58,685 nucleotides of DNA from DATAAP01 sp041690495 (GTDB lineage: Bacteria; Pseudomonadota; Alphaproteobacteria; CACIAM-22H2), in contig JAWLHE010000016.1 of assembly GCA_041690495.1 (NCBI GenBank), positions 1 through 58,685 on the forward strand, written 5' to 3'. Position 1 is the first letter of the stretch. Each line of letters begins with the position of its first letter. Below, piece by piece: positions 26,785-34,843 of the stretch. Below the pieces are notes generated by a model that was given only the letters and a program-made list of their open reading frames with translations, was not told the origin of the DNA and made no database searches. The translations under genes and the position numbers were made by a program.

Positions 26785-26879
26785 GGCCAGACCGAGCGAA
26801 GAGGGCGCTTCGTGCGCCCCCTCGTCGAGGTCAGCCCGGCCTTCGGATCTCGGGCTGCGGTCGGCGATCGCCGCGTGGC

Positions 26880-27932
26880 TTACGACGCGACGGGCGGCGG
26901 CCCGGACGATGCGCGCACCTTGAGCTCCGGCGGCAGGATGAGCCGCCGCGCCGGGCCGTCCGGGTTCGCGATCCGGCCGAGCAGGAGGCGCGCCGCCTTC
27001 TCGCCGATCCGGAGTGCGTCGATCGAGACGGTGGTCAGCGCCGGCTGCCACAGGCTGGCTTCGCGGACATCGTCGAATCCGGCCACGGAGCAGTCGCGCG
27101 GCACATGCAGGCCCAGAGACTGCAGGCCCAGGGTGGCTCCGAACGCGACGATGTCGTTGAAGCAGATAACCGCGGTCGGGCGCTGCGGCGCCTGCATCAG
27201 GGCAATGATGTTGCCGGCGCCGGACTCGATGGTGGGAGGTCCTTTCCGGACAAGGCGTTCGTCGGCCCCGATGCCGCTTGCGCGCAGGGCGTCGAGATAG
27301 CCGGCGAGGCGGTCGGCGGAGACCGACGTCCGTGCGACATTGCCGATGAACGCGATGCGCCGGTGGCCGAGCGCGATCAGATGCGCCGCCGCCATCATCA
27401 TGCCGCGGCGGTTGTCGGCGCCGGCATAATCGCTTCGCGCCTGCTCGACGAAGCGTAGCGCCTGCACGACCGGTGGGCCGTGCTGCTGCAGCCAGTCGAA
27501 GAACTCGGGCGACGTGCCCTCGGCGGGGCATAGGATCAGCCCGTCGATGCCGTGCTCGCACATGCGCTGCACCAGCCGTTTCTGACGCTCGGGCGATTCG
27601 CCGGTGTTGGCAAGGAACGGGACCCACCCGGCCTCGTCCAGCATCATATCGATTCCCGCCGTCAGCTCGGCGTAGAACGGATTGGTGATCTCGCACACCA
27701 CCAGGCCGATCGTGTTCGAATGGCGCGCGCGGAGCCGCGCGGCGGTGCGGTCGTAGATGTAGCCGAGGGCGGCGATCGAGCTCAGCACGCGCTCGCGCGT
27801 CTCGCGCGCCGGAAGCCGGCTGCCGCGCAAGACCAGCGACACGGTCGAGCGCGACACGCCGGCATGCGCCGCCAGGTCAACCAGGGTCGGTCGGTTGCGC
27901 GGCCGCTCTCTTGTCGCTCGCTTGCCCGTCAC
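26880..27932 (-). CDS. LacI family transcriptional regulator
   Basis: A 350-residue regulator. The N-terminal helix-turn-helix is TLVDLAAHAGVSRSTVSLVL, followed by the hinge region ATRAL-like ALGYIYDRTAARLRARHSN. A periplasmic-binding-protein-like effector domain follows, with IGLVVCEITNPFYAEL and VAGFDDVREASLWQPALTTV. The GTG at 27932 has GGAG five bases upstream and is preferred over a TTG at 28010. It is divergent from the second TRAP operon, which it most likely controls. LacI proteins usually respond to sugars or sugar acids, hinting at such a ligand. Confidence 0.9.
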   Translation of the reverse strand: MTGKRATRERPRNRPTLVDLAAHAGVSRSTVSLVLRGSRLPARETRERVLSSIAALGYIYDRTAARLRARHSNTIGLVVCEITNPFYAELTAGIDMMLDEAGWVPFLANTGESPERQKRLVQRMCEHGIDGLILCPAEGTSPEFFDWLQQHGPPVVQALRFVEQARSDYAGADNRRGMMMAAAHLIALGHRRIAFIGNVARTSVSADRLAGYLDALRASGIGADERLVRKGPPTIESGAGNIIALMQAPQRPTAVICFNDIVAFGATLGLQSLGLHVPRDCSVAGFDDVREASLWQPALTTVSIDALRIGEKAARLLLGRIANPDGPARRLILPPELKVRASSGPPPVAS

Positions 27933-28119
27933 AGCTCCACTTTCTTGATCTTTCTCTATTCCGCCGGCCTCGCAAACTGACGCTGGACCGGAACGCCGGT
28001 TCGGTGACAATATTAGATCGATACAAATGCCCTTGCATCAGTCTTCCGGGCGGCCGACACGGCCAGACCTCGAAGCGAGAACCGTCAACCGGCACATGGG
28101 CTAAAGGGAGGATTTCGAG

Positions 28120-29121
28120 ATGAACCGCAGGAGACTTCTGACTCTATTTGCGGCCGCAGGTGCCGTCGCCGTTTCAGGCATGGCGTCGCCGGCGTTCGCC
28201 CAGCAGGCCATCACCCTGCACGGCGCGTCGCAGTTCAATGACGACCATGCCTTCACCAAGGCGATGGTGAAGTTCGAGGAGCTGGTGAAGCAGTATTACG
28301 GCAAGCCGATCAATTTCGTCCTGCACAAGAACAGCGAACTCGGCCTCGAGAAGCAGTATTTCGAATACATGGCCCAGGGCAGGGCGGTCGATTACGCGAT
28401 CGTCTCGCCGGCGCACATGTCGACCTTCTCCAAGGCGGCGCCCTTCATCGACGCGCCCTTCCTGTTCCGCGATCTCGACCACTGGAACAAGGTGCTCGAC
28501 GCCGACATCCTGAAACCGGTCGCCGACGAGATCGCACAGCGCGCCGACGTCATGCTGATCGGCTATGCCGGCGGCGGCGTGCGCAACGTCTTCGCGAACA
28601 AGCCGGTGCGCAACATGGAAGAGCTGAAGGGCCTGAAGGTCCGCGTCCAGGGCGCCCCGATCTGGAGCAAGACCTTCGCGGCGACCGGCATGGCGCCCAC
28701 GGTGATCGCCTATAACGAGGTCTACAACGCCATCCAGAACGGCGTCATCGCCGCCGGCGAGAACGAGGCCGCGGGCGTCGAGCAGATGAAGTTCTTCGAG
28801 GTGGCGCCGAACCTGGCGATGACCCAGCACGCCATTACCATCCGGCCGCTGTGCTTCTCGGGCAAGACGTTCAAGAACCTGCCCAAGGATCTCCAGGCCG
28901 CGATCGTCAAGGCAGGCAAGGAAGCCGGCGCCTACGGCCGTCAGATCGAGTCATCGGAAGACGCCAAGAAGCTCGACGCGCTGGAGAAGGGCGGAAAGCT
29001 GAAGCGCATCCCGTTCGCGGATCGCGCCCAGATGAAGAAGCTGGTCGATCCGGTCATGGCGGCATACGCCAAGGAGATCGGCGCCGAGAAGATTCTCGCG
29101 CAGATCAACGCGGTCAAGTAG
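28120..29121 (+). CDS. dctP: TRAP transporter substrate-binding protein DctP
   Basis: A 333-residue periplasmic receptor. The signal peptide runs from MNRRRLLTLFAAAG to a likely cleavage after PAFA. The mature protein has DctP-type features: ALVSPAHM-like YAIVSPAHMSTFS, MEELKGLKVRVQGAP with the conserved Arg, and NGVIAAGENEAAGVEQMKF. GGGAGG lies upstream of the ATG. It is separated from dctQ by 81 bases holding a strong hairpin, unlike the overlapping first TRAP operon. Confidence 0.9.
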   Translation: MNRRRLLTLFAAAGAVAVSGMASPAFAQQAITLHGASQFNDDHAFTKAMVKFEELVKQYYGKPINFVLHKNSELGLEKQYFEYMAQGRAVDYAIVSPAHMSTFSKAAPFIDAPFLFRDLDHWNKVLDADILKPVADEIAQRADVMLIGYAGGGVRNVFANKPVRNMEELKGLKVRVQGAPIWSKTFAATGMAPTVIAYNEVYNAIQNGVIAAGENEAAGVEQMKFFEVAPNLAMTQHAITIRPLCFSGKTFKNLPKDLQAAIVKAGKEAGAYGRQIESSEDAKKLDALEKGGKLKRIPFADRAQMKKLVDPVMAAYAKEIGAEKILAQINAVK

Positions 29122-29139
29122 GCCGGACGCAAGACCGCC

Positions 29140-29180
29140 GGCCGCGGCCGCGGAGCAAACCCCGCGCCGCGGCCTTCTCT
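29140..29180 (+). terminator. Intercistronic hairpin between dctP and dctQ, attenuator-like
   Basis: GGCCGCGG (29140-29147) pairs perfectly with CCGCGGCC (29167-29174). An inner CGCGG/CCGCG can extend the stem past one bulged base. TTCTCTTAT follows. It could act as a partial terminator or a 3' stabiliser that raises receptor levels over the membrane subunits. Confidence 0.55.
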
Positions 29181-29202
29181 TATCGCAGTGCCGCGAGGAC
29201 GC

Positions 29203-29712
29203 ATGACTGGAGCATCCGGCGCGCCCGGACTGTGGCGCAAAGTGACCGCCGTCTATAGCAGCGTGCTTTCCGTCCTGCTCGCGATCTCGGTCGCAATCCT
29301 GATCATCCCCGTCAGTCTGCAGATCTTCTCGCGCTACACGGCGCTGATCCCCTCCTACATCTGGACGGAGGAAATGGCGCGCTTCCTGTTCATCTGGATG
29401 ATCATGATCGGCGCCATGATCGGCGTGCGCGAGAGCACGCATTTCGAGGTCGATCTGTGGCCCGCCGTGAACCCCCGCGTCGCGGCGGCGGTCAGGCTGG
29501 TGGGTCAGGTCGCCGTGCTGGTCTTCGCGCTGGTCTTCGTGTGGTCCGGTTACGAGTTCACCGCCTTCGCGTGGTATCGCATCTCCGAGCTGGCCGAGCT
29601 GCCGCTGTGGCTGATCCATATCGCCTGGCCGCTTACCGGAATCACCTGGGTGATCTTCCTGGGCGAGCAGATGGCAGCCAATCTGCGCACGATCTTCGGC
29701 GGGTCCGCATGA
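29203..29712 (+). CDS. dctQ: TRAP transporter small membrane subunit DctQ
   Basis: A 169-residue, four-span subunit. It contains the family pattern WTEEMARFLFIWMIMIGA and HFEVDLWP. The ATG at 29203 has GAGG five bases upstream and is preferred over a GTG at 29188. Its stop overlaps the dctM start. Confidence 0.88.
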   Translation: MTGASGAPGLWRKVTAVYSSVLSVLLAISVAILIIPVSLQIFSRYTALIPSYIWTEEMARFLFIWMIMIGAMIGVRESTHFEVDLWPAVNPRVAAAVRLVGQVAVLVFALVFVWSGYEFTAFAWYRISELAELPLWLIHIAWPLTGITWVIFLGEQMAANLRTIFGGSA

Positions 29713-31031
29713 TGGGCGGCGGCGTCCTCTCGCCGGGCGAAGCGGCGCTGATCCTCTTCGGCCTGTTCTTCTTCTTCATGTTCCTGCGGGTGCCCGTAGC
29801 CTTCGCGCTCGGCCTCGCCTGCCTGCCGATGCTGGTCGTCGAGCCGCGGCTGTCGGCGATGACCCTCGTTCAGGAGACGTTCAACGCCTACAACTCGTTC
29901 ATCCTGCTGGCGGTGCCGTTCTTCCTCCTGACCGCGAATCTGATGAACGTGGGCGGCATCACCGACCGGCTGGTGCGGCTGTCGCGCGCGATGGTCGGGC
30001 ATTTCCCCGGCGGGCTGGCGCAGATCAACGTCGTGCTGTCGATCTTCTTCGCCGGCATCTCGGGCTCGGCGACGGCCGATGCCGCGAGCCAGTCAAAGAT
30101 CTTCATCGAGGCGCAGCGCAAGGAGGGTTACGACGACAGCTTCTCGGTCGCGATCACGTCCGTCTCGGCGGTGCTCGCCTGCATCATCCCGCCTTCGATC
30201 CTGATGATCGTGTGGGGCGGCGTGCTGACGGTTTCGATCGGCGCGCTGTTCCTCGCCGGCGTCGTGCCCGGCCTGCTGATCGGCCTCGCCCAGATGGCGA
30301 CTGTCCATGCCTACGCCAGATCGCGGGGCTATCCGACCTACCCGCGCGCGGGCTGGAAGGAGCTCGGCTACTGGCTGTTCGTCTCGGTTCCGGCGCTGAT
30401 GACGCCGTTCATCATCATCGGCGGCAAGATCTTCGGCTGGTTCACCGCGACCGAGTCGGCCTGCATCGCAGTGCTCTATGCCGGCGTCCTGTCGGTGTTC
30501 GTCTATCGCGAGGTCGACTTAAAGGGCGTCAATTCCGCGCTGCTCGAAACCGGCAAATTCGCCGGGATCGCGCTGTTCTGCGTGGGCACGGCGAGCGCGT
30601 TCGGCTGGCTGCTCGCCTACTACCAGATCCCGAAGGCGATCCTCGCCGGCGTCTCGGCCTGGGAGATGGGGCAAACCGCCACCGGCTTCTTTGTTGCCTT
30701 CGTCTTTCTCATCGTCGGCTGCTTTCTCGACGCGATTCCCGCCATCATCATCGTAGGCAGCATCCTGCAGCCGCTGACCGTCGCGGTGCAGATGGACCCG
30801 GTGCATTTCGCCATGATCGGCATCGTCTCGCTGGCCTTCGGGCTGGTGACGCCGCCCTACGGGCTGTGCCTGCTGATCTCCTGCGCCGTCGCCGGAATCC
30901 CGATGCGCGCGGCGCTCAAGGACACGTGCATCATGCTGCTGCCGATGCTGGGCGTGCTGGCGCTGGTCATCACGTGGCCGCAGGTTTCGCTGTTCCTGCC
31001 GTCGCTGATCTCGCCCGAGTTCCTCAACTAA
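29709..31031 (+). CDS. dctM: TRAP transporter large membrane subunit DctM
   Basis: A 440-residue, about 12-span transport subunit. Typical motifs are MFLRVPVAFALGLA, FAGISGSATADAASQSKI, IIPPSILMIVWG and GCFLDAIPAIIIVGSILQP. It starts in ATGA with dctQ. It converges on greB so closely that the two stop codons share two bases (TAA 29-31, greB TAG read from 31030). Confidence 0.92.
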   Translation: MMGGGVLSPGEAALILFGLFFFFMFLRVPVAFALGLACLPMLVVEPRLSAMTLVQETFNAYNSFILLAVPFFLLTANLMNVGGITDRLVRLSRAMVGHFPGGLAQINVVLSIFFAGISGSATADAASQSKIFIEAQRKEGYDDSFSVAITSVSAVLACIIPPSILMIVWGGVLTVSIGALFLAGVVPGLLIGLAQMATVHAYARSRGYPTYPRAGWKELGYWLFVSVPALMTPFIIIGGKIFGWFTATESACIAVLYAGVLSVFVYREVDLKGVNSALLETGKFAGIALFCVGTASAFGWLLAYYQIPKAILAGVSAWEMGQTATGFFVAFVFLIVGCFLDAIPAIIIVGSILQPLTVAVQMDPVHFAMIGIVSLAFGLVTPPYGLCLLISCAVAGIPMRAALKDTCIMLLPMLGVLALVITWPQVSLFLPSLISPEFLN

Positions 31032-31579
31032 CCACCGTAGCGGACCTCGACGACTTCGATCCGGGCGGCTCCGGCCGGCGTGCGCAACTGCACGACGTCG
31101 CCCTCGTGCGCCTTGAGCAGCGCCCGGGCGATCGGCGAGATCCAGCTCACCTGGCCGCGCTCGAGATCGGCCTCGTCGATGCCGACGATGGTGACGGTGC
31201 GCTCGGTGCCGTCGTCGTGGGCGTAGGTCACGGTGGCGCCGAAGAATACCTGGTCGCGGTTCTTCTGCTGCGCCGGGTCGACGACCTGGGCGATCTCGAG
31301 TCGCTTGGTGAGGAAGCGGATGCGGCGGTCGATCTCGCGCAGCCGCTTCTTGCCGTAGATATAGTCGCCGTTCTCGGAGCGGTCGCCGTTGCCCGCCGCC
31401 CACGAGACGACCTCGACGACCTTCGGGCGCTCGACCCGCGTCAGATGCTGCAGCTCGTCACGCAGCTTCGCGAAACCCTGCGGAGTCATGTAGTTTTTCG
31501 CGCCGGCCGGGAGGGACGGGGAATCGTCCGGCGGGTCGGCGTCATCGCTGTCGGTTTCCCTGACGAAGGCTTTGCTCAT
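31028..31579 (-). CDS. greB: Transcript cleavage/elongation factor GreB
   Basis: A 183-residue factor that rescues backtracked RNA polymerase by stimulating RNA cleavage in the secondary channel. The N-terminal coiled coil has YMTPQGFAKLRDEL and the acidic tip GDRSENGDY (D66, E69 at the Mg site), then KKRLREIDRRIRFL, the GreB rather than GreA form. The C-terminal FKBP-like domain follows (VSWISPIARALLKAHEGDVV). An acidic, Pro-rich leader of about 25 residues precedes the usual GreB start. Confidence 0.92.
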   Translation of the reverse strand: MSKAFVRETDSDDADPPDDSPSLPAGAKNYMTPQGFAKLRDELQHLTRVERPKVVEVVSWAAGNGDRSENGDYIYGKKRLREIDRRIRFLTKRLEIAQVVDPAQQKNRDQVFFGATVTYAHDDGTERTVTIVGIDEADLERGQVSWISPIARALLKAHEGDVVQLRTPAGAARIEVVEVRYGG

Positions 31580-31589
31580 GGCGGGCCCG

Positions 31590-31622
31590 AAAAAATGCCG
31601 CCGCCCCTCGCGGAGCGGCGGC
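31590..31622 (-). terminator. Rho-independent terminator of the 49-residue peptide gene
   Basis: Read on the minus strand, GCCGCCGC and GCGGCGGC form a perfect 8-bp stem with a 10-base loop, followed by ATTTTTT. It lies 50 bases after the peptide stop and just before greB, so greB has its own promoter or depends on read-through. Confidence 0.8.
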
Positions 31623-31672
31623 AGCGTCGGTCGATGCGCGGCGCGGCTTCTGGAGCCGCGCTCGTGCGATTG

Positions 31673-31822
31673 TCAGCCGCCGTTCGGGCTGCCGGGCGTC
31701 GACGTTGACGTCGTACGCGTATGGCTCTGCCCGTTGCACTCGGCCATCACAGGCGCTGCCAGTGCGAGCGACCCGATAGCCAGCGCGGCAACAGCGAACA
31801 ATCTCATCAGACCACGAGACAT
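31673..31822 (-). CDS. 49-residue secreted or membrane-anchored peptide
   Basis: A short gene encoding 49 residues. MSRGLMRLF is followed by a hydrophobic AVAALAIGSLALAAPVMA, a Sec signal with likely cleavage after VMA. The mature peptide is about 23 residues with one Cys and a Thr/Ser/Pro/Gly-rich tail ending PGSPNGG. AAGGAGGTGATCC stands directly before the ATG, an extended match to the 3' end of 16S rRNA, and a strong terminator follows. Family unknown; translation is well supported by these signals. Confidence 0.72.
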   Translation of the reverse strand: MSRGLMRLFAVAALAIGSLALAAPVMAECNGQSHTRTTSTSTPGSPNGG

Positions 31823-31923
31823 CGGATCACCTCCTTTCGTAGTTGCAACCAAGCCATAGAGTCGGGCCGCGGCGGCCCAATGTCAACCATTCGCAGGCGC
31901 GCGGCGGACGGCTCAGCTTCAGC

Positions 31924-32226
31924 TCAAGGGACGGACGGCATCTCCGGAAATGTCCAGAGCAGCAGGCCGGCGATCGCGAAGGTGACCAGCGAGACGAAGG
32001 CGAAGACAAGAAAGCGGGCATGCGCGCGCCTGCCGTCCGGGGTCAGGTATTGCGGATGCACCAGCACCAGAATGGGGTGGCGCAGCACCTCCCGTCGTTC
32101 GCGGATTTCCGGATAGATGCGCCGCAGCACGAGAATCACGTGGTAGACGGCTCCAGCGAACCAGCCCATGGCGCTGGCGGAGGCGAAGAGCGCAACGACG
32201 GCGGCGAATTTGGAGCCCAAGGTCAA
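31924..32226 (-). CDS. Small membrane protein of unknown function
   Basis: About 100 residues with two predicted membrane spans (near 5-30 and 72-92), separated by a basic loop with RRIYPEIRERREVLRHP and a HPQYLTPDGRRAH segment. The start is TTG at 32226, or a TTG two codons on (32220) that has AGGAA at better spacing. I do not recognise the family. Confidence 0.65.
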   Translation of the reverse strand: MTLGSKFAAVVALFASASAMGWFAGAVYHVILVLRRIYPEIRERREVLRHPILVLVHPQYLTPDGRRAHARFLVFAFVSLVTFAIAGLLLWTFPEMPSVP

Positions 32227-32304
32227 TTCCTGCAGGCGGCGTGTTGAGGTCGGAACTTTGCCGTCAGAGCGTTGCTTTTCGGTTATTTGGCGTTAGCGAG
32301 TTGG

Positions 32305-33510
32305 TTACTTCTGCCGCGTCGCGAACCAGAACCCCAGGAAGGAGACCAGACCGCCGACCACAACGGTCCATAGCACCGTTTCATACCCGCCCGCCGCCGC
32401 CCAGATCAATGCCGCGACGAGCGGTGCCGCCGCTTTCGTTGCCGTAGCCGGGAGCGAGATGGCGCCGTTGACCGCGCCGTAGCCTTCGCGGCCGAGCAAT
32501 TCGGGGATCACCGTTCCGCGCACGATTGTCATGATGCCGTTGGCCGTTCCGTACAGCACGGCGAACACGAACAATGCCATCAACGACCTGGGGAAGAGAA
32601 TGAGCACGAGTACCGAGACCGGGAACATCAACGTCACGATGCGACCGACCGTCGGCGTTCGCAGCTGGCGGCCGACCGCCAGCAGGACAACGCGTCCCGC
32701 CACCTGCGCTGGACCGACCACGGCCAGTGCCGCGACGATCACCTCCGGCGAGAAGGCGCGATCGGTGAGCAGCGGCACGAGGTGGAACGTCATTGCCGAG
32801 AATGTCCCGTAATAGGCGACAAAGCAGACAACGAGGCCCCAGAAGGCCGGCGTCCTCATGGCGCGACGCACCGCCTCGCCGCCCATGATCGGGGCGGGGG
32901 TGGCGGCGCCGGTGCTGCGCGAATCGGCCATGCGGTCGCGCAGCAGGAGCGCATGCACGGGAATGCACACGGCCGCGACGATCAGGGCGAGGACGAGCAG
33001 GGCGTCGCGCCAGCCGATCAGGCTGATCAGCGCCTGGGTCAACGGGATGAACACCGTGCTGGCGAAGCCGCCGACCAATGTCATTGCCGTGATCTTGGTG
33101 CGGTAGCTCTGCGCGAACAGCCGGGTCAGGACGACGAAGGCCGGCTCGTAGAGCGTCATCGCCATCGCCATGCCGAGCCCGGCCCAGATCAGGTAGAACA
33201 CGGCCAGATTGTCGACCTGCGACCAGGCCGCAAGGAGCAGGGCGCCACCGACCGAGCCGGCGGTCATCAGCCAGCGGCCGCCGTGACGGTCGATCCAGGT
33301 TCCGACGGGATAGGCGAAGCCGCCGGCGGTCAACAGGCCGAACGAGAGCGCGCCGTTGAGGCTGGCGCGGCTCCAGCCGAGCTCCGCCTCCATCGGCACG
33401 ACGAACAGCGAGAAGCCGTAATAGAGCGCGCCCCACGAGACGAGCTGTGCCGCGGCCAGCGACCAGACGAGAATCCAGCCCTGGCGCCCGGCTCCGTATT
33501 CGCCGCTCAA
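32305..33510 (-). CDS. Major facilitator superfamily transporter
   Basis: A 401-residue, 12-span MFS permease. The first half has WGALYYGFSLFVVPMEAELGWSR, and the loop 2-3 region reads GTWIDRHGGRWLM, the MFS signature. The MCT/OFA-like pattern suggests transport of small organic acids, but this is not certain. The start is a TTG at 33510 in a TTGA overlap with the upstream dehydrogenase stop, which gives the normal family length; longer frames are out of character. It is likely co-translated with that enzyme. Confidence 0.85.
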   Translation of the reverse strand: MSGEYGAGRQGWILVWSLAAAQLVSWGALYYGFSLFVVPMEAELGWSRASLNGALSFGLLTAGGFAYPVGTWIDRHGGRWLMTAGSVGGALLLAAWSQVDNLAVFYLIWAGLGMAMAMTLYEPAFVVLTRLFAQSYRTKITAMTLVGGFASTVFIPLTQALISLIGWRDALLVLALIVAAVCIPVHALLLRDRMADSRSTGAATPAPIMGGEAVRRAMRTPAFWGLVVCFVAYYGTFSAMTFHLVPLLTDRAFSPEVIVAALAVVGPAQVAGRVVLLAVGRQLRTPTVGRIVTLMFPVSVLVLILFPRSLMALFVFAVLYGTANGIMTIVRGTVIPELLGREGYGAVNGAISLPATATKAAAPLVAALIWAAAGGYETVLWTVVVGGLVSFLGFWFATRQK

Positions 33511-34259
33511 CCGCGTCCGACGAACGGCATCTTGTTCGCCATCACCGTCATGAACAGGACATTGGCATCGAGCGGCAGGCTTGCCATGTGGACGACGGCA
33601 CGCGCGACATGCTCGACGTCCATGGTCGGCTCCACCGCCAAGGTGCCGTTGGCTTGCGGCACGCCCTCCTTCATTCGCGCGGTCATCGGTGTGGCGGCAT
33701 TGCCGATATCGATCTGGCCGCAGACAATATCGAAATTGCGGCCGTCCAGCGATGTCGCCTTGGTCAGGCCGGTGATGGCGTGCTTGGTCGAGGTGTAGGG
33801 CGAGGAGTTGGGCCGCGGCGCATGCGCCGAGATCGAGCCGTTGTTGATGATGCGACCGCCGCGCGGGGTCTGAGTCTTCATGATGCGGAAGGCCTCCTGC
33901 GTGCACAGGAACGGTCCGGTCAGGTTGGTGTCGACCACCGCCCTCCACTGCTCGTAGGTCAGTTCCTCGAGCGGGATCGGCGGCGCGCCGATGCCGGCGT
34001 TGTTGAACAGCAGGTCGAGCCGGCCGAACGCCTCTTCAGTCCTGGCGAACAGATTGCGGACCGAAGCGGGGTCGCCGACATTGGTCGGCACGATCAGGGT
34101 TCTGGCCCCCTTTGCCTCGCCGGCGGCCGCCTCCAGCGCCTCCTTGCGCCGACCGGCGAGGGCAACCGCATACCCCTCCCGACAGAGTGCGAGGGCCACC
34201 GCTTTGCCGACGCCGGATCCGGCCCCGGTGACGATTGCGACCTTGTTCGATGCAGCCAT
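33507..34259 (-). CDS. Short-chain dehydrogenase/reductase
   Basis: A 250-residue classical SDR. It has the cofactor motif TGAGSGVG (11-18), LLFNNAGIG, a catalytic Ser near INNGSISAH and YTSTK (YxxxK). An Arg pair (GRRKE) after the second strand favours NADP(H). AGGAGG stands eight bases before the ATG. It is coupled to the downstream MFS gene, suggesting it oxidises or reduces the transported compound or a product of it. Confidence 0.9.
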   Translation of the reverse strand: MAASNKVAIVTGAGSGVGKAVALALCREGYAVALAGRRKEALEAAAGEAKGARTLIVPTNVGDPASVRNLFARTEEAFGRLDLLFNNAGIGAPPIPLEELTYEQWRAVVDTNLTGPFLCTQEAFRIMKTQTPRGGRIINNGSISAHAPRPNSSPYTSTKHAITGLTKATSLDGRNFDIVCGQIDIGNAATPMTARMKEGVPQANGTLAVEPTMDVEHVARAVVHMASLPLDANVLFMTVMANKMPFVGRG

Positions 34260-34491
34260 TGTGGCAGTTCCTCCTGGTGATGATTCCGCCGGGATGCCGG
34301 GCGAGACGGCCGGGCCGGGCCGGCATTGGCGATGCGCGGGCGCAGCTTCGGCGGCGCGGTCCGATCAGAGGCGCAATATGAGCCGGTTTGACGACGCCGA
34401 CAACGACAGGATGCGTATGCGGTCTCCGCGGAAAACTGGTACGTTGCGGCACGCAAACCGAACGCGCAGACTGAAAATCGAAGGTGCCGTG

Positions 34492-34839
34492 ATGGGCGTG
34501 ACCATCTATCATAATCCCCGCTGCTCGAAGTCCCGCGAGACCCTGGAGCTGATCAGGAACAGGGGCATCGAGCCCACCGTCGTCGAATATCTGAAGACCC
34601 CGCCCAGCGCCGGGGAGCTGAAGGCCATGCTCGGGCGCCTCGGCCTCAAGCCGCGCGACCTGATGCGCAGGAAGGAACCGGTCTACAAGGAACTCGGGCT
34701 CGATGCACCGCATCTTTCCGACGCCGCGCTGATCGAGGCGATGGTCAGGAACCCGGTTCTGATCGAGCGGCCCATCGTCGTGAGGGGCGACAAGGCGGCG
34801 CTGGGGCGGCCGCCCGAGGCGGTCCTGCAGATTCTCTGA
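34492..34839 (+). CDS. arsC: Arsenate reductase, glutaredoxin-coupled (ArsC family)
   Basis: A 115-residue thioredoxin-fold protein beginning MGVTIYHNPRCSKSRETL. Cys11 and Arg15 form the H-x3-C-x2-S-R active site, and a later ERPIVV carries the conserved substrate-binding Arg-Pro. It reduces arsenate to arsenite with glutathione and glutaredoxin. No other ars genes are adjacent. It converges on the antiporter gene, with four bases between stops. Confidence 0.9.
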   Translation: MGVTIYHNPRCSKSRETLELIRNRGIEPTVVEYLKTPPSAGELKAMLGRLGLKPRDLMRRKEPVYKELGLDAPHLSDAALIEAMVRNPVLIERPIVVRGDKAALGRPPEAVLQIL

Positions 34840-34843
34840 GGCG

